A stretch of 64,000 nt of DNA from Deinococcus sp. KNUC1210 (GCF_022344005.1 NZ_CP092196.1:1-64000); one strand, 5' to 3'; shown: positions 26,444-36,244, counted from the first letter of the stretch. Notes: generated by a model not told the origin, from the letters alone. A program made the numbers and translations.

Positions 26444-27478
26444 TTGCCGACTCTCGAAATGCTCACCCCTAGCACCGCGTCTGATCTTCACTTGCGTGCG
26501 CTGGCCCACCATCTCGAACTCATTCGGGCTGAGCGCATGCCGAGCGATCCGCCATTTGACGCTGAAGCGATCGTCGCTGGTCTTCGGAAACCAGATCCCA
26601 CCAAAGACCGGCACTATCTCCTGCTCTGGGAGGAGGGCCAGGTCGTGGCCCGCGCGACCGTAACCCTGTCTCAGGAGCATCATCTCCATCAAGCTGAAGT
26701 TGAGTTGAGCGTTCTGGTTGCCCACCGCCAGCGTGGGTTAGCGCGGCTCCTCCTGAGGGAGATTGCCAGATTGACAGAGCAGTCTGGCCGGCAGTTGCTG
26801 CTCACCAACGCCTCCAGTCGTCTGCCCAGCGGTGAAGCGGTGTTGCGTCATCTCGGCGCACAACTGGTGATGGAGCAGCAGTTCATGGAGCTTGATCTCC
26901 ACGGCCTTGACCCTCAAATGCTGGTCGAATGGGTGCGTGAGGCCGCTCGAGGCGCTCCCGAGTATCTGACCTGGTCACACCTGGGGCCGTATCCTCAGAA
27001 ACGTCTGCCTGCGATTGCCCAGGTGTACGACGTGATGCAGACTGCTCCCCAAGGCACGAGGGACACCGCAGCGGGAAGCATGACCCCTGAGGCGTTGCAG
27101 CGTCAGGATGAACAGCTGCTCACGGCTGGGCGTCAACGCTTGACCACCTTCGCGGAGCACCGACCCACTGGGTCGGTGGTGGCTTTCACCGAGTTGTTCT
27201 GGGATGTCAAGCGACCCACGATCATGATTCAACACGGAACGGCGGTGCAGCCGGAACACCGGCTGCACTCGTTGGGACGCTGGATCAAGGCTGCCAATCT
27301 CTTAACGGCACAGCGCCTGAGTCCAGAGGTTCGGTTCGTTCGCGCGGGCAATACGGATGACAACATAGGGATGTTACGCATCAACCAGGCCTTGGGGTTT
27401 CGCCCCTACCTCACCCATACGGATTGGCAGCTGGAGGTCAACGACCTCCGAGCCTATTTGGATCGACAGCACGCCTGA
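26444..27478 (+). CDS. Tandem GNAT acetyltransferase
   Basis: 344 residues from TTG 26444, which has GGAGG five bases before it; ATG 26459 is an alternative. The first GNAT domain shows the acetyl-CoA loop VLVAHRQRGLARLLL, and the second shows TAVQPEHRLHSLGRWIKA followed by NxxNIGMLRINQALGF. Two linked GNAT domains of this kind occur in mycothiol-synthase-like and antibiotic acetyltransferases. Acetyl acceptor unknown. No neighbour gives context. Confidence 0.85.
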   Translation: MPTLEMLTPSTASDLHLRALAHHLELIRAERMPSDPPFDAEAIVAGLRKPDPTKDRHYLLLWEEGQVVARATVTLSQEHHLHQAEVELSVLVAHRQRGLARLLLREIARLTEQSGRQLLLTNASSRLPSGEAVLRHLGAQLVMEQQFMELDLHGLDPQMLVEWVREAARGAPEYLTWSHLGPYPQKRLPAIAQVYDVMQTAPQGTRDTAAGSMTPEALQRQDEQLLTAGRQRLTTFAEHRPTGSVVAFTELFWDVKRPTIMIQHGTAVQPEHRLHSLGRWIKAANLLTAQRLSPEVRFVRAGNTDDNIGMLRINQALGFRPYLTHTDWQLEVNDLRAYLDRQHA

Positions 27479-27771
27479 GCGTAGAGCCAGTCGTAAGTGA
27501 GGTAAGCGGGAAATTCTGTTCTAACTCTGGTGTGATCCCTCTTACTCCGAACACGTCGTGGACGATTTGAAAGGGGCAGCACGTGGTGCGCAGGCCATCG
27601 CCGCCGCCAAGCCAGATAGCTGACCAGCCGTATCCCGCTGTGCTCAGAAGACCGGGACCTGATGCCCGCATAGAAGGGGTGTGGTCGACGCCACAAAGGA
27701 AGGCCAAAGAACTGCCTGCGAGATCTGGGTTGTTGATCTTCTCTTGACCGTTTGACCTCGTACACTGGCAC
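27479..27771. other. No recognised gene
   Basis: About 290 bases between the GNAT stop and the CoiA-like relic; no protein-like frame recognised. Confidence 0.4.
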
Positions 27772-28552
27772 TTGATGGGCGCGTGTAGGCAAGAGCGGCA
27801 GGTTCCCGCGGCTGAGCGGGGCGTGCCGTATGCCGTAGATATGGCTGGCAGGATTGTCCAGCCAGCTCAGGCGTCGAAAACGGAAAGCTGTCTGTGTTTG
27901 GTGTGTGGCCGGCCAGTGTCGCTGCGCGCTGGAGAGGTCTATCGGCCGTATTTCGCACATGCACCTATGACGACGTGCCGAGCGACAGGGAGAGCGTCCT
28001 GCACGCGGCGTTCAAGATGCTGCTTATGCTGCAACTGCAGCGCGAACGCCGCTTTACCCTGGATGTGTGCTGTCCAGCATGCAAGAAACGCAGCGTGACG
28101 ACCTCTGTGTTGCCCGGTACTGATGAAGTGCTGGCAGAGCAGCCGATTTTGCAGTTTCGTGCGGATGTCGCGCGGGTGCGTGGTCAGCGGGTCGTGCTGG
28201 TGTTCGAGGTGTATGTCAGCCACGGCGTCGATCTTCAGAAGGCGGCCGCACTCTCATCGGGGCCCATCCGTATACCAACAAGGACGGCGAGGCTTGCGTG
28301 ATGTATCGGGGCCAAAGTTATCAGCGCCGGGATCTGGAGGAAGTGGATACCAAGAAGATGCAGCTGCCAGCCTGCGTGAAAAACAGCCGGGGGGCACGGC
28401 CGACCGACCCACCGCATCTGAAAGAAGAGGAAGACGGTGGGGTGCAGTACGTCACGCTGATCAGCTTCCGGGGCGGGGGGCGAATGCTCCCGGCGTATGT
28501 CAAGCCGGATCTACAGGTGCCAGAGCCAGGCGGTGCCCAGGCGGCGGACTGA
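27772..28552 (+). pseudogene. CoiA-like competence protein, two frameshifts
   Basis: Three frames join into one protein: CLCLVCGRPVSLRAGEVYRPYFAHAP (zinc-finger-like CxxC and FAH, summarised), then ESVLHAAFKMLLMLQLQRER with CCPACKK and VVLVFEVYVSHGVDLQKAAAL, then HPYTNKDGEACVMYRG. The first break near 27990 is one G short in ACAGGGAG; the second near 28247 is one base short. These features fit CoiA-related nuclease-fold proteins. The last third is not conserved. A smaller CoiA relic lies at 8345. Confidence 0.6.
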
Positions 28553-28646
28553 CCATCAGCACAGCGGTGGCCCCCTGGTGGGGCCATGTCGTCTGGACGC
28601 TGATCCACGGGCGCGCCACCGCACCCGCGAGCGACAGGAGACCACC

Positions 28647-29111
28647 ATGACGACACTTCTCGAACGGACCGGGCCGGGGCAGGGCGTGACCTCTCCCCTC
28701 CCCTCTTTCCTACCTTGGCAACTGACAGGTCTCAGCACGGGCGCACAGCAGTTGGGGCAGCTGAATGATGTGGAAGCGCGAGTTTTGCTGGGTGACAGCA
28801 CGCCGGCGATGTTCCAGGAGTTGATGGCGATCTGGTGGATCGTCGAGGTGCCCGGGCGGAGTGGGCGTCGAGTGGGGCGGGTGACGACGTATCTGGCAGT
28901 GCCGCAGGGAAACGTGCCGGACCTTGAGGTGACCGAGCATGATGCGTTGGTCCTGCGGGGGTGCAGCGGGATGCTGTCGTTTTTCGCGCAGAAGCTGCAG
29001 CTGGATGCAGGTCAGGCGCTGGCGGCCATGCGGGCACTGGTGGTGTGCGGGTACGCGAGCGGTGGCCCCGTCGGGGCCTCGTTTGCCTTTCGGGTGTTCG
29101 ACACGACCTGA
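28647..29111 (+). CDS. Hypothetical 154-aa protein
   Basis: ATG 28647 after CAGGAG. The first 30 residues are polar, then a mixed alpha/beta region (FQELMAIWWIVEVPGRSGRRVG, summarised) and a helix-rich end (LSFFAQKLQLDAGQALAAMRAL). No signal peptide or membrane segment. Not recognised as a family. It sits between the CoiA-like relic and another unknown gene on the same strand and could be cotranscribed with them. Confidence 0.6.
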   Translation: MTTLLERTGPGQGVTSPLPSFLPWQLTGLSTGAQQLGQLNDVEARVLLGDSTPAMFQELMAIWWIVEVPGRSGRRVGRVTTYLAVPQGNVPDLEVTEHDALVLRGCSGMLSFFAQKLQLDAGQALAAMRALVVCGYASGGPVGASFAFRVFDTT

Positions 29112-29206
29112 GGTGCAGGCGAGCGCTCGAACAGATGGGTGAAACCGGGTGGATTTTAAAAGGAAGAAAATCGATGCTGAGATATCTCAGGCTCGAGGAG
29201 GCAACA

Positions 29207-29488
29207 ATGGACGAGATGGCCGCGACATTTATCTTCGCTGTGACCGCTCCAGAGGGCGCGGTGCATTCGTGTTTCGAAGTGGAGGATGATCAGCAGTATG
29301 GGCCGGAGGATGTGACGATCGTGGTGGGCCCGCCGAGTGTGTCGGGGGCAGAAACGTTGACATTGATGATGAAGCGCCTGCCGGATGACGAGACGTACCG
29401 GATGCTGGCGGCACAGGCGGCGACGAATCATGCGGAAGTGATTGTTGATCCTCTGCGGCGCCTGATTCGTTCGCTCATCCCGCTGTGA
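29207..29488 (+). CDS. Hypothetical 93-aa protein
   Basis: ATG 29207 is preceded by GAGGAGG at an ideal distance, which decides the start; an upstream ATG at 29174 is weaker. MDEMAATFIFAVTAPEGAVH begins a compact acidic protein rich in Val and Glu; its C-terminus (DPLRRLIRSLIPL) is amphipathic. No family recognised. It follows the 154-residue gene on the same strand. Confidence 0.6.
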   Translation: MDEMAATFIFAVTAPEGAVHSCFEVEDDQQYGPEDVTIVVGPPSVSGAETLTLMMKRLPDDETYRMLAAQAATNHAEVIVDPLRRLIRSLIPL

Positions 29489-29580
29489 TGTCAGTGGAGC
29501 GCAAGCGGGTCGCTCCTCAGCACCTGACACTTTCAAGAGGAAGGGCGTCCAGACAAGCTTTTTGCGGGAACGTTGTGGCC

Positions 29581-30237
29581 TCAAGATGCTGCATCCTGAT
29601 GTTCGCCCTCCTCCCCCAGCGCCTCTTCCATCACGCCATCCTGAATGCGCTGTGCCCACACGCGGAACTGATCACTCAGGGCATCCTCAGGGCGCATGAA
29701 CCAACGATCAAGCTCGACCGATCGCGCGGGAAAGCGTTCGGCATCCCAGGCACTGTCGTCCGAGTACACCACCCTATTCGTCAGCTCCGCAAGTGCAGAC
29801 GCCAAGCACCCGTACAGCACATGGACCAGTGCGCTCTGGCCCGCTGAGCGCCGGAAGTACCACCAGCGTCCGCCTCTCCTCGCCGTCTTGAAGACTGTTG
29901 GGTCGTCGATGTGGGCCCGCGAGAATGGGAGCCCGTGCGTGCTGGCGTCCACACCCCACTTGTCATCAAGGCTTTGACAGTACGCATCGGTCCCGCCATT
30001 CACGGTGCCCACGGTGAACCACATGTAGTGGTTCTCGGGCCACGCGAACGGAGCATCCAGCACCAACTCCTGGGCATGATGACTGCCCCGCGCCAGAAGC
30101 TCGGCCTGCACCTGCGGACGGACGTCCACACCGAGGCTCGACAGGTACGCCCAGAGTTTCATCGAACCAAGTGCCAGCACCTCACGCGTCGATGGCACCT
30201 CAACGGATGCAGGGTAGACGTCAATGGTGGTCGCCAT
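29581..30237 (-). CDS. Hypothetical 218-aa protein
   Basis: ATG 30237 (MATTIDVYPASVEVPSTREV). Aromatic-rich and hydrophilic: ENHYMWFTVGTVNGG and RRGGRWWYFRRS are distinctive, and the tail is acidic. No signal peptide or known domain. A relic of its first 35 codons and its leader is at 54335-54478, so the gene has been duplicated and lost elsewhere. It faces the 93-residue gene convergently. Confidence 0.65.
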   Translation of the reverse strand: MATTIDVYPASVEVPSTREVLALGSMKLWAYLSSLGVDVRPQVQAELLARGSHHAQELVLDAPFAWPENHYMWFTVGTVNGGTDAYCQSLDDKWGVDASTHGLPFSRAHIDDPTVFKTARRGGRWWYFRRSAGQSALVHVLYGCLASALAELTNRVVYSDDSAWDAERFPARSVELDRWFMRPEDALSDQFRVWAQRIQDGVMEEALGEEGEHQDAAS

Positions 30238-30325
30238 CGCTTCACCATGCCATAGAGCGTTGAAGATCGCGATCCCCATTCACTGGGATGTCAAATCCTC
30301 GAAGTGTCGGGTGCTGAGGGGTCGT

Positions 30326-30904
30326 TCAATTGGCGAAGAGGACGGCCCAATAGTGCTGCTTGCTGGTGGGTGAGATGGCCTCACCGATGCCGATGCGCGT
30401 GAATCCAGGAAGCCACTGATGGGTGGTGACGTCCTGGTAGGTGTTGGTGAACTGCGTTTCGCAGTGACCGGTGTGACTGGCCTTGAAGACCTCGATCATC
30501 TGGCTGACAGTGTCGGCCATGCCGAGGTTCTCGCCGAGGTGGGTGTAGGGGAACTCGGCCTGCAGGTGGACCTGGGTGATCCAGTAGACAGAGTCCTTGC
30601 CGTTGGCGGGCGTGTGGGTGAAGTCTTCGGTGGCTGCCAGGTCGTCGGCGCGGTGTTGAGCAGCGGCCGTGAGGGTCTGGTCTTCCTGAAGAGCAAGCGC
30701 GGGTGGGGAGGCGATGCCCTGGCAGGTCACGCCAGCTGTTCGCTGGAGATTGGTAAGTGCGAAGAGCTGTTGGGCGAGGGGTGTCATGAGGGCCTGCTCG
30801 AAGGTGGGTGTGCCGCCGGTGCCGGTTGGGGAAGGGAGCGAGACGCTGCCACAGGCAGTCAGGGTGAGGAGCAGGATGGTGATTCCCCAGCGGGCAGCGT
30901 TCAT
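30326..30904 (-). CDS. CAP-domain (SCP/PR1-like) lipoprotein
   Basis: 192 residues. Lipoprotein signal MNAARWGITILLLTLTAC with the modified Cys at residue 18, then a Ser/Thr/Gly linker. The CAP domain covers about residues 45-190, with LTNLQRTAGV, TLTAAAQHRADDLAATEDFTH and HLGENLGM as the family signatures; catalytic-like His and Glu are present. Anchored to the cell envelope. Function of bacterial CAP proteins is mostly unknown. Confidence 0.85.
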   Translation of the reverse strand: MNAARWGITILLLTLTACGSVSLPSPTGTGGTPTFEQALMTPLAQQLFALTNLQRTAGVTCQGIASPPALALQEDQTLTAAAQHRADDLAATEDFTHTPANGKDSVYWITQVHLQAEFPYTHLGENLGMADTVSQMIEVFKASHTGHCETQFTNTYQDVTTHQWLPGFTRIGIGEAISPTSKQHYWAVLFAN

Positions 30905-31125
30905 GGGTTGAGCATAGGAAGAGCGGTCTCACATGATTCTGCACAGCAGTCGAGATGAAGGCCGGGCGGCGGCGTGTTGAGGATGGTTGTGTGGAGGTTC
31001 TTGACACCTGCGTACGTTGGGGACAGGCAATCGGGGCATCTCCCCGCGGTTGCAGCCTCCTTCCCTGTGAACTGTCTGCATGCAAGTGGTCTCCGATGTC
31101 CGCAGGGAGCACTGGCAAGAAGTCG
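30905..31125. other. Intergenic stretch
   Basis: No gene seen between the divergent lipoprotein start and the MarR stop. It should hold the lipoprotein promoter, but no clear hexamers stand out. Confidence 0.4.
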
Positions 31126-31539
31126 TTATCCGCTGAGCTTTTCTAGCAACCCGATGAGGCGGCGCAGTTCCGTCCGTTCCTCGGCGGTCAACCGCGTCTC
31201 CAACGCCTCGGCAATCCAAGCGGATCGCCGCTGACGTTCCGTCTCCAGGTGCTGGAATCCTGTCTCTGTAAGCAGGATCAACAGGCGGCGACGGTCTTCT
31301 GGATCCGGGCGGGCTCGAACCAGGCCGAGCTGATCCAGGTGCTTCACCATTCGGGCCATGGACTGGTGACGCACACCTTCCAGCAAGGCGAGATCGGTGA
31401 TGGACTGCTCACCTTGCCGGGCGAGGTGACCGAGGACAGCGGCGGTCGTCGCGCCGATGGTATCGACCCGGCGTGCCCGGCGAACGAAGGTCCCGATCAC
31501 CACCCGTAGGTCTTCCGCCAACGTTGGTGTGGAGGTCAT
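31126..31539 (-). CDS. MarR-family transcriptional regulator
   Basis: 137 residues from ATG 31539. The winged HTH is visible as QSITDLALLEGVRHQSMARM and the wing as RARPDPEDRRRLLILLTETG, where DxRxR is the family signature. It is divergent from a SnoaL-like gene and a perfect 19-bp inverted repeat lies between the starts, so it most likely represses both genes. Ligand unknown. Confidence 0.9.
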   Translation of the reverse strand: MTSTPTLAEDLRVVIGTFVRRARRVDTIGATTAAVLGHLARQGEQSITDLALLEGVRHQSMARMVKHLDQLGLVRARPDPEDRRRLLILLTETGFQHLETERQRRSAWIAEALETRLTAEERTELRRLIGLLEKLSG

Positions 31540-31549
31540 CTTGACGAAG

Positions 31550-31592
31550 ATACAGCACGGCTGTATATCTTGAATATACAGCCGTGCTGTAT
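31550..31592. promoter_or_regulatory. Perfect 19-bp inverted repeat, MarR operator
   Basis: ATACAGCACGGCTGTATAT, a 5-bp spacer, and its exact complement. Within each arm ACAG..CTGT is itself symmetric, so two MarR dimers might bind. Confidence 0.8.
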
Positions 31593-31647
31593 GTTTTTCT
31601 TCAGATGATGGTGCACCTGTAAGAACGCTTTTCAAGGAGTTCCTGCC

Positions 31648-32067
31648 ATGATTTCAACACTCGAACAGAACAAAGCGGTCGTCCGACGCTTCAATCACGA
31701 AGTGATTGAGCAAGGTAATCGCGCCAGCTTCCAGACCCTGATGAACGACCACTTCGTCAACCATGCCGCGCCCCCAGGTGCAGATCAGGGAGCAGATGGC
31801 ATGTGGCAGACCTTCCAGCACCTGTTGCGACCGGCCTTCCCCGACCTCGCCGTCGTGATCTACGAGCAACTTGCGGAAGAAGATCTCGTGACGACCCGCA
31901 AAGCGATCACTGGAACCCACACGGGCACGCTCCTCGGCATCCCACCGACCGGACGCCGGGTGACCATTGATGTGATTGACATCGTCCGCATTCGTGACGG
32001 CAGATATGCGGAGCACTGGGGCATCAACACATTGCCGGTCGTCCTTCAACAGCTGGCAGCGCAGTAA
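31648..32067 (+). CDS. SnoaL-like ester cyclase family protein
   Basis: 139 residues from ATG 31648 with AAGGAG before it. The family pattern is complete: VRRFNHEVIEQGNRASFQTL, then a HFVNHAAPPG block, LVTTRKAITGTHTGTLLGIPPTG and IVRIRDGRYAEHWGINTL, a single alpha+beta cone. Such proteins act as cyclases, hydrolases or carriers; the natural substrate is not evident. Probably induced through the divergent MarR. Confidence 0.85.
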   Translation: MISTLEQNKAVVRRFNHEVIEQGNRASFQTLMNDHFVNHAAPPGADQGADGMWQTFQHLLRPAFPDLAVVIYEQLAEEDLVTTRKAITGTHTGTLLGIPPTGRRVTIDVIDIVRIRDGRYAEHWGINTLPVVLQQLAAQ

Positions 32068-32254
32068 GTCACAGAGCTGGCCTTCTTCCGGACAGGTTCT
32101 TCGGGAACCTGCTGTCTTCAGCAGCTGTGCCAAAGAGGCTTCCGGACTCAGCGCTTGACGTTCGCACGAGGTCTCCTGAGACCTGCATTCGTCGGTCATG
32201 CCCTGTTGCCGGAGAGGAGTGGGGTGACACCTGCCGCACACGGCGACGTCCCCG
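32068..32254. other. Intergenic stretch
   Basis: Nothing recognised between the SnoaL stop and the next minus-strand frame. Confidence 0.4.
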
Positions 32255-32542
32255 TCACCCATTCCCAACGTACGCAGGTCTCCGTAGAGACTCTTGTTCA
32301 AGCGCTTGCATCATGCCGGTCATCGGCAGGACGACGATGACACCAATGGCCGAACCGAGCATCACCATCAGCACTGGCGCCTGCCACTTTGGAAGATCTA
32401 CTTTCAACGCTTGTTGTTCCGCTCGGGTGTCCCTGTTCTCTTGTTCCGTTGCTTCGTCTGGTGGATTGTTGTCCTGTGTTGGCCGTTTGGCTTTACTTGC
32501 GCTTGGTAGAGGTTTTCTCTGCGGGCGCTTTGGCCTTCGCAT
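32255..32542 (-). CDS. Possible 95-aa single-pass membrane protein
   Basis: Starts MRRPKRPQRKPLPSASK, very basic, then an acidic stretch (DEATEQENRD) and one membrane helix APVLMVMLGSAIGVIVVLPM. The first codons overlap, in another frame, the relic tail of the 148-codon gene (32493-32543), so the gene may have formed by chance over a relic. The clear helix keeps it possible. Confidence 0.35.
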   Translation of the reverse strand: MRRPKRPQRKPLPSASKAKRPTQDNNPPDEATEQENRDTRAEQQALKVDLPKWQAPVLMVMLGSAIGVIVVLPMTGMMQALEQESLRRPAYVGNG

Positions 32543-32543
32543 G
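32493..32543 (-). pseudogene. Relic C-terminal tail of the 148-aa protein
   Basis: HAKAKAPAEKTSTKRK and stop, nearly the same as the tail at 4829. It marks the border of the duplicated lipoprotein unit before copy 3. Confidence 0.6.
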
Positions 32544-33161
32544 GCGATTTTTGATTGATTCACTGTTGGGGTCACGTACTATCATCTTCTCTCATCGTTC
32601 AGATTCAGTCAGCTTGCCCTCAGTTTGTCATCACCCTGACAGTTCAAACCCTCCGATCCTAAGGAAGAAGCGCGCCACTCTGCACCTGTAGGACGCTTCA
32701 CTCACATTCGGCAGCAAACCTCAAGTGATGGGCACTGCATGACAACCTGGATCCTCCTGAATTTACACTCTAGGGGTTAACGCTGAAATAACGCTCCCTT
32801 GTTTATCCTTGACACCTGATGAAATCAAGCCAGCCAAACGTTCGTGCGCCATTCAAGCACCTCATAACCCAACGTGTATCACCGCTCCTCAGTGTTCTTC
32901 TGGCGTCGACTGGCGCAACTCAGCACGCTTGCCAATCACCACCTGCTGAACAAGACCAAGCCAGGCGCTTACAGTGCGCCCAAATGAACCAAATCATGTC
33001 TCACTACGAACGTGGCCCTGCAAGCAACTTGCTGCAGACACCTCGAAGAAGAGCGCGTTAGAGCGTCAAAGATGCACGCTCAAGAAGTCTTCTCAGAGGT
33101 TGCCTGCAGTCGTTCGTGTTCCGCAGCCTTTCTCTTTTCTGATCGACACACAGGAGAACAG
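32543..33161 (+). repeat. Repeated upstream block of lipoprotein copy 3
   Basis: Homologous to 1730-2324. It contains a plus-strand frame at 32819-33061 of 80 codons, with a hydrophobic start (LLSVLLASTGATQHA) and a hydrophilic end; the equivalent frame before copy 2 is shifted by one base, so coding is doubtful. TTGACA at the start of that frame is conserved in both blocks. Confidence 0.55.
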
Positions 33162-33338
33162 ATGACCCAAGTGCTCGAAATCACCCCCGCTCCCGCTCCT
33201 ACACCGCTCCAATACGTCGCGCCACGGTTGACACGCCAAGGCTCATGGCAGACCGTCATCCTCCTCGTGTCCATTCCCATGGGACCTGGGAACTTCAGTC
33301 TCCCTGGCATGAACGACGCCGACCAGGATGGCCGCTGA
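33162..33338 (+). CDS. 58-aa peptide with lasso-RiPP-like leader motif, copy 3
   Basis: Differs from the peptide at 2325 only at residue 2 (Thr for Pro) and near the end (Asp for Gly). DNA changes between the copies are mostly at third codon positions (for example CGACTAACC against CGGTTGACA), so the protein seems to be under selection. AGGAG lies before the ATG, and the stop overlaps the lipoprotein start as TGATG. The leader-like motif is YVAPRLTRQG. Confidence 0.65.
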   Translation: MTQVLEITPAPAPTPLQYVAPRLTRQGSWQTVILLVSIPMGPGNFSLPGMNDADQDGR

Positions 33339-35502
33339 TGCGCCGCGCTCTGTTCGCCTTGCCCCTTACCGCGCTGCTCGCGGCCTGTGGCAGTGCGACG
33401 ACCTCCGTCACCAGTGATCCTACGCCCGTCACCAGTCAGCCCACGCCAGCGCAAGCGACGACCGGTCAACTGTACGAAGTCAAGTTCCAGAACATCGGCA
33501 CCCCCACTGCCACGTCCAGCGTGTCCCCCGTCACAGCTGGTCTCAACGCGCAGGCGCTGCAGGATGTCGACGAGCGCAACCTGGTCTTCACGCCCCTGAC
33601 CGTCGATACCTTTGTAGTGAGTGGCAAGCGCTACATCGAGGCGGTGTACAACGTCAAGAACAACACCGGGGCCACCATCAAGCACTTGACCTTCGTGCCC
33701 GTCGACACCGATCCCGATCCAGCCGCCGCCACTCCCTCGACGACCGACCCTACCGTAGGAACGACTTACTTCAAGAGTCTCAAGCGCTTCGATGGCAGTG
33801 ATACCTCCAGCCGAGCCACCGATCTGACGCCCATCACGGGCCGAATCTACAACAAGCCGTCGCAGCAGGACGTCACCGATCCAGATGCCACACCCTACAC
33901 CGCCCTCGATACCAGTCCGCTGCATCCCGTGGCTCCGACCGGATTGATCGTCGCTGGCCGCGCGAACAGTGGGTGGCGCAACGGCACGATCCTGCCGAAT
34001 GGGAGCAGCACGACCGTCACCTTCGCGGTGTCGGTGGCCAACAGTAATGCCCAAACTGACCCCTTCACCTTCAGCCTGATGGTGGCCGAGGGTGATGATG
34101 TCAGGACCCCCACGGTGACTGGCATCACGCCCAACCAAGGGGCGGTCGCGGGCGGCACGTCGGTCACGGTGAGCGGCAGCAATTTTGCGAGTGGCGTCAC
34201 GGTCAAGTTCGGGGGAATGGCGGCGACAAACGTGGTCATCAACAGCGCGACGAATCTGACGGCCGTGAGCCCGCCCTCGGCAGCGGCGGGCACAGTGGAT
34301 GTGGTGGTCTCCGACGGCGATGACACCAGTGCGCTCAGCACCGCCGATCAATTCACGTACGTCGCGGCGCCCACCGTGACGGGCATCAGTCCGAACCTTG
34401 GCTTGATTGCCGGGGTATTACGGTGACCCTCACCGGGACGGGCTTTACCCCTGGAACGACCGTCAAGTTCGGTGGCGTGGCGGCCAGCAACGTGGTGGTG
34501 AACAGCCCGACCAATCTGACCGTCACCAACCCGGCGAGCAGCACCAACGGCAGTGTGGATGTGGTGGTGTCAACGTCTGTTGGGACGAGCGCCACGAGCA
34601 CGGCCGATCAGTTTGATTATCTGAGCTTCAGCGAATTTAGTGTGCCGACGGCGAGTAGCTCTCCCCTTGGCATTACGAGTGGGGCCGATGGCAACCTGTG
34701 GTTCACAGAACTAAACCAACCGAAAGTCGGCCGCATTACCCCTACAGGGGTCATTCAGGAATTCCCGACGTCGGCGAACAGTGGTCAGGGGATTGGCATC
34801 ACGCGTGGTCCAGGCACGGATGGCAACGTCTGGATCGCGGGCTTGAGTGTGGTTGGACGGGTGGCACCGAGTGGGACCGTGACGGATATCCCCACACCGA
34901 CGAGTCCGAACGGGCCGAACTACATCGCGGCTGGTCCCGATGGCAATCTGTGGTTCACTGACTATCTGAGCAACCAGATCAGTCGCCTCACCCCCCAGGG
35001 CACGGTGACGCCGTTCAACGTGCCGAATGGAAGTAATAATCTGCAGGGGGTGACGGGCGGCCCCGACGGGAACGTGTGGTTCACAGAGGGAACGAGTAAC
35101 AAGATTGCCCGTATTACCCCAACTGGGGTCATCACGGAATTTAACATTCCTACGGCGACCAGCCGGCCGCTTGGGATCACGAGCGGGGCGGATGGGAACC
35201 TGTGGTTTACGGAGGTTGCTGGGAATAAGATCGGGCGCATCACGCCTCAGGGGGTCATCACGGAATTTAATACTCCCTCGGCGAACAGCAAGCCGTATGG
35301 GATCACGAGCGGGGCGGATGGGAACCTGTGGTTTACGGAGTATGGTGTGGATAAGATCGGGCGGATCACGCTGAGCGGGAGTATCCTGGAGTTCGGGGTG
35401 CCGACGGCGGTGAGTGGGGTGATGGGGATTACCAGTGGGTCGGATGGGAATCTGTGGTTCACAGAACAGACCAGCAATAAGATCGGGGTGCTCAAGCGTT
35501 AA
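33338..35502 (+). pseudogene. IPT/TIG and Vgb-like beta-propeller lipoprotein, copy 3 (frameshifted)
   Basis: Signal with lipobox LLAAC, an N-terminal domain, an intact IPT 1 (KFGGMAATNVVI) and the start of IPT 2. At 34412-34415 a run of four Gs stands where copies 1 and 2 have five, shifting the frame so that it stops at 34426; the rest, from TVKFGGVAASNVVV through seven propeller blades, is in the next frame to 35502. The site differs from the break in copies 1 and 2. About 720 residues if repaired. Presumably outer-surface or periplasmic. Confidence 0.8.
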
Positions 35503-35544
35503 AGCGCGGTGCTGAAGGCTGAGCGGTGCTTTCCGCGTTTAGAT

Positions 35545-35570
35545 AAAGCCCCCACGTTGGTGGGGGCTTT
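35545..35570 (+). terminator. Hairpin terminator after copy 3
   Basis: AAAGCCCCCAC / GTGGGGGCTTT, 11-bp stem with a 4-nt loop, about 45 bases after the stop. Confidence 0.75.
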
Positions 35571-35675
35571 GTGCTGCGGTCATGAATCGTGGAGCGGACA
35601 GTCCATCAACGGAAGGTTGTGGAGGGAAAGGGAGAGTACGAACTGGGCCAGTCTCGCCCTCCGCGCGCCCGTTCG

Positions 35676-35908
35676 TTACTTGCGCTTGGCCGGGGTCTTC
35701 TTCGCCGGTGCTTTGGCCTTCGCACGACCGCTGCCGAGCGTCTGGCCCTTGGTGTAACTGGCGGTCATCTTCTGCCGCGTCTGCGCTGCCAGCGTCTTGA
35801 AATCAACCAGACCGGCTTCGATGTTCTGAACGCTCATGTGGATTTTGCCACCAGTTCGCGAGAAGGTGAGTTCGCGATTGATGCGTTCAAACCAGGCTTC
35901 GAATCCTG
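35676..35908 (-). pseudogene. Truncated homologue of the 148-aa protein
   Basis: From FEAWFERINREL to the Lys/Ala tail (KAKAPAKKTPAKRK) it matches the part at 4829-5065. Upstream of about 35908 the similarity stops and an unrelated plus-strand frame begins, so the N-terminal half was lost by a recombination here. Confidence 0.65.
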
Positions 35909-36244
35909 CGGCAACTCGGCACCCTGCGCGACCTCCTCGCACACGCGGACAGCGCCGAAGCGGTGGTGCGGGTCAGTCAGCTGCAGCCGGACACCATGCC
36001 TGGGCACGCCCTGCAGATGCGCGAGTGGTCCGCGGCGCTCGCGCACCTAGCGGTGATCTTCTGGCCGTCCCCCACACGTCCCGTCCTGGCAGACGTCAGC
36101 GCCGCGGTGATGGAACTGGCGTATTCCCTCATCTTTAGCGAGACGGGGGCCGGCGGCACGCCTGAACAGCGGGAGGCCATGTGCCGGGACGTGTGGGCAC
36201 TGGGTCAGGCGCTCGACCTGACCATCCGGGCATCCACCGGTTGA
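35909..36244 (+). pseudogene. C-terminal fragment of an unknown protein
   Basis: An open frame without a start at the junction: RQLGTLRDLLAHADSAEAVV, then MREWSAALAHLAVIFWPSP and a helix-rich end (WALGQALDLTIRAS). It reads like the last 110 residues of a regulatory or helical protein. Not recognised. Its 5' part ends abruptly against the truncated gene at 35908. Confidence 0.5.
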
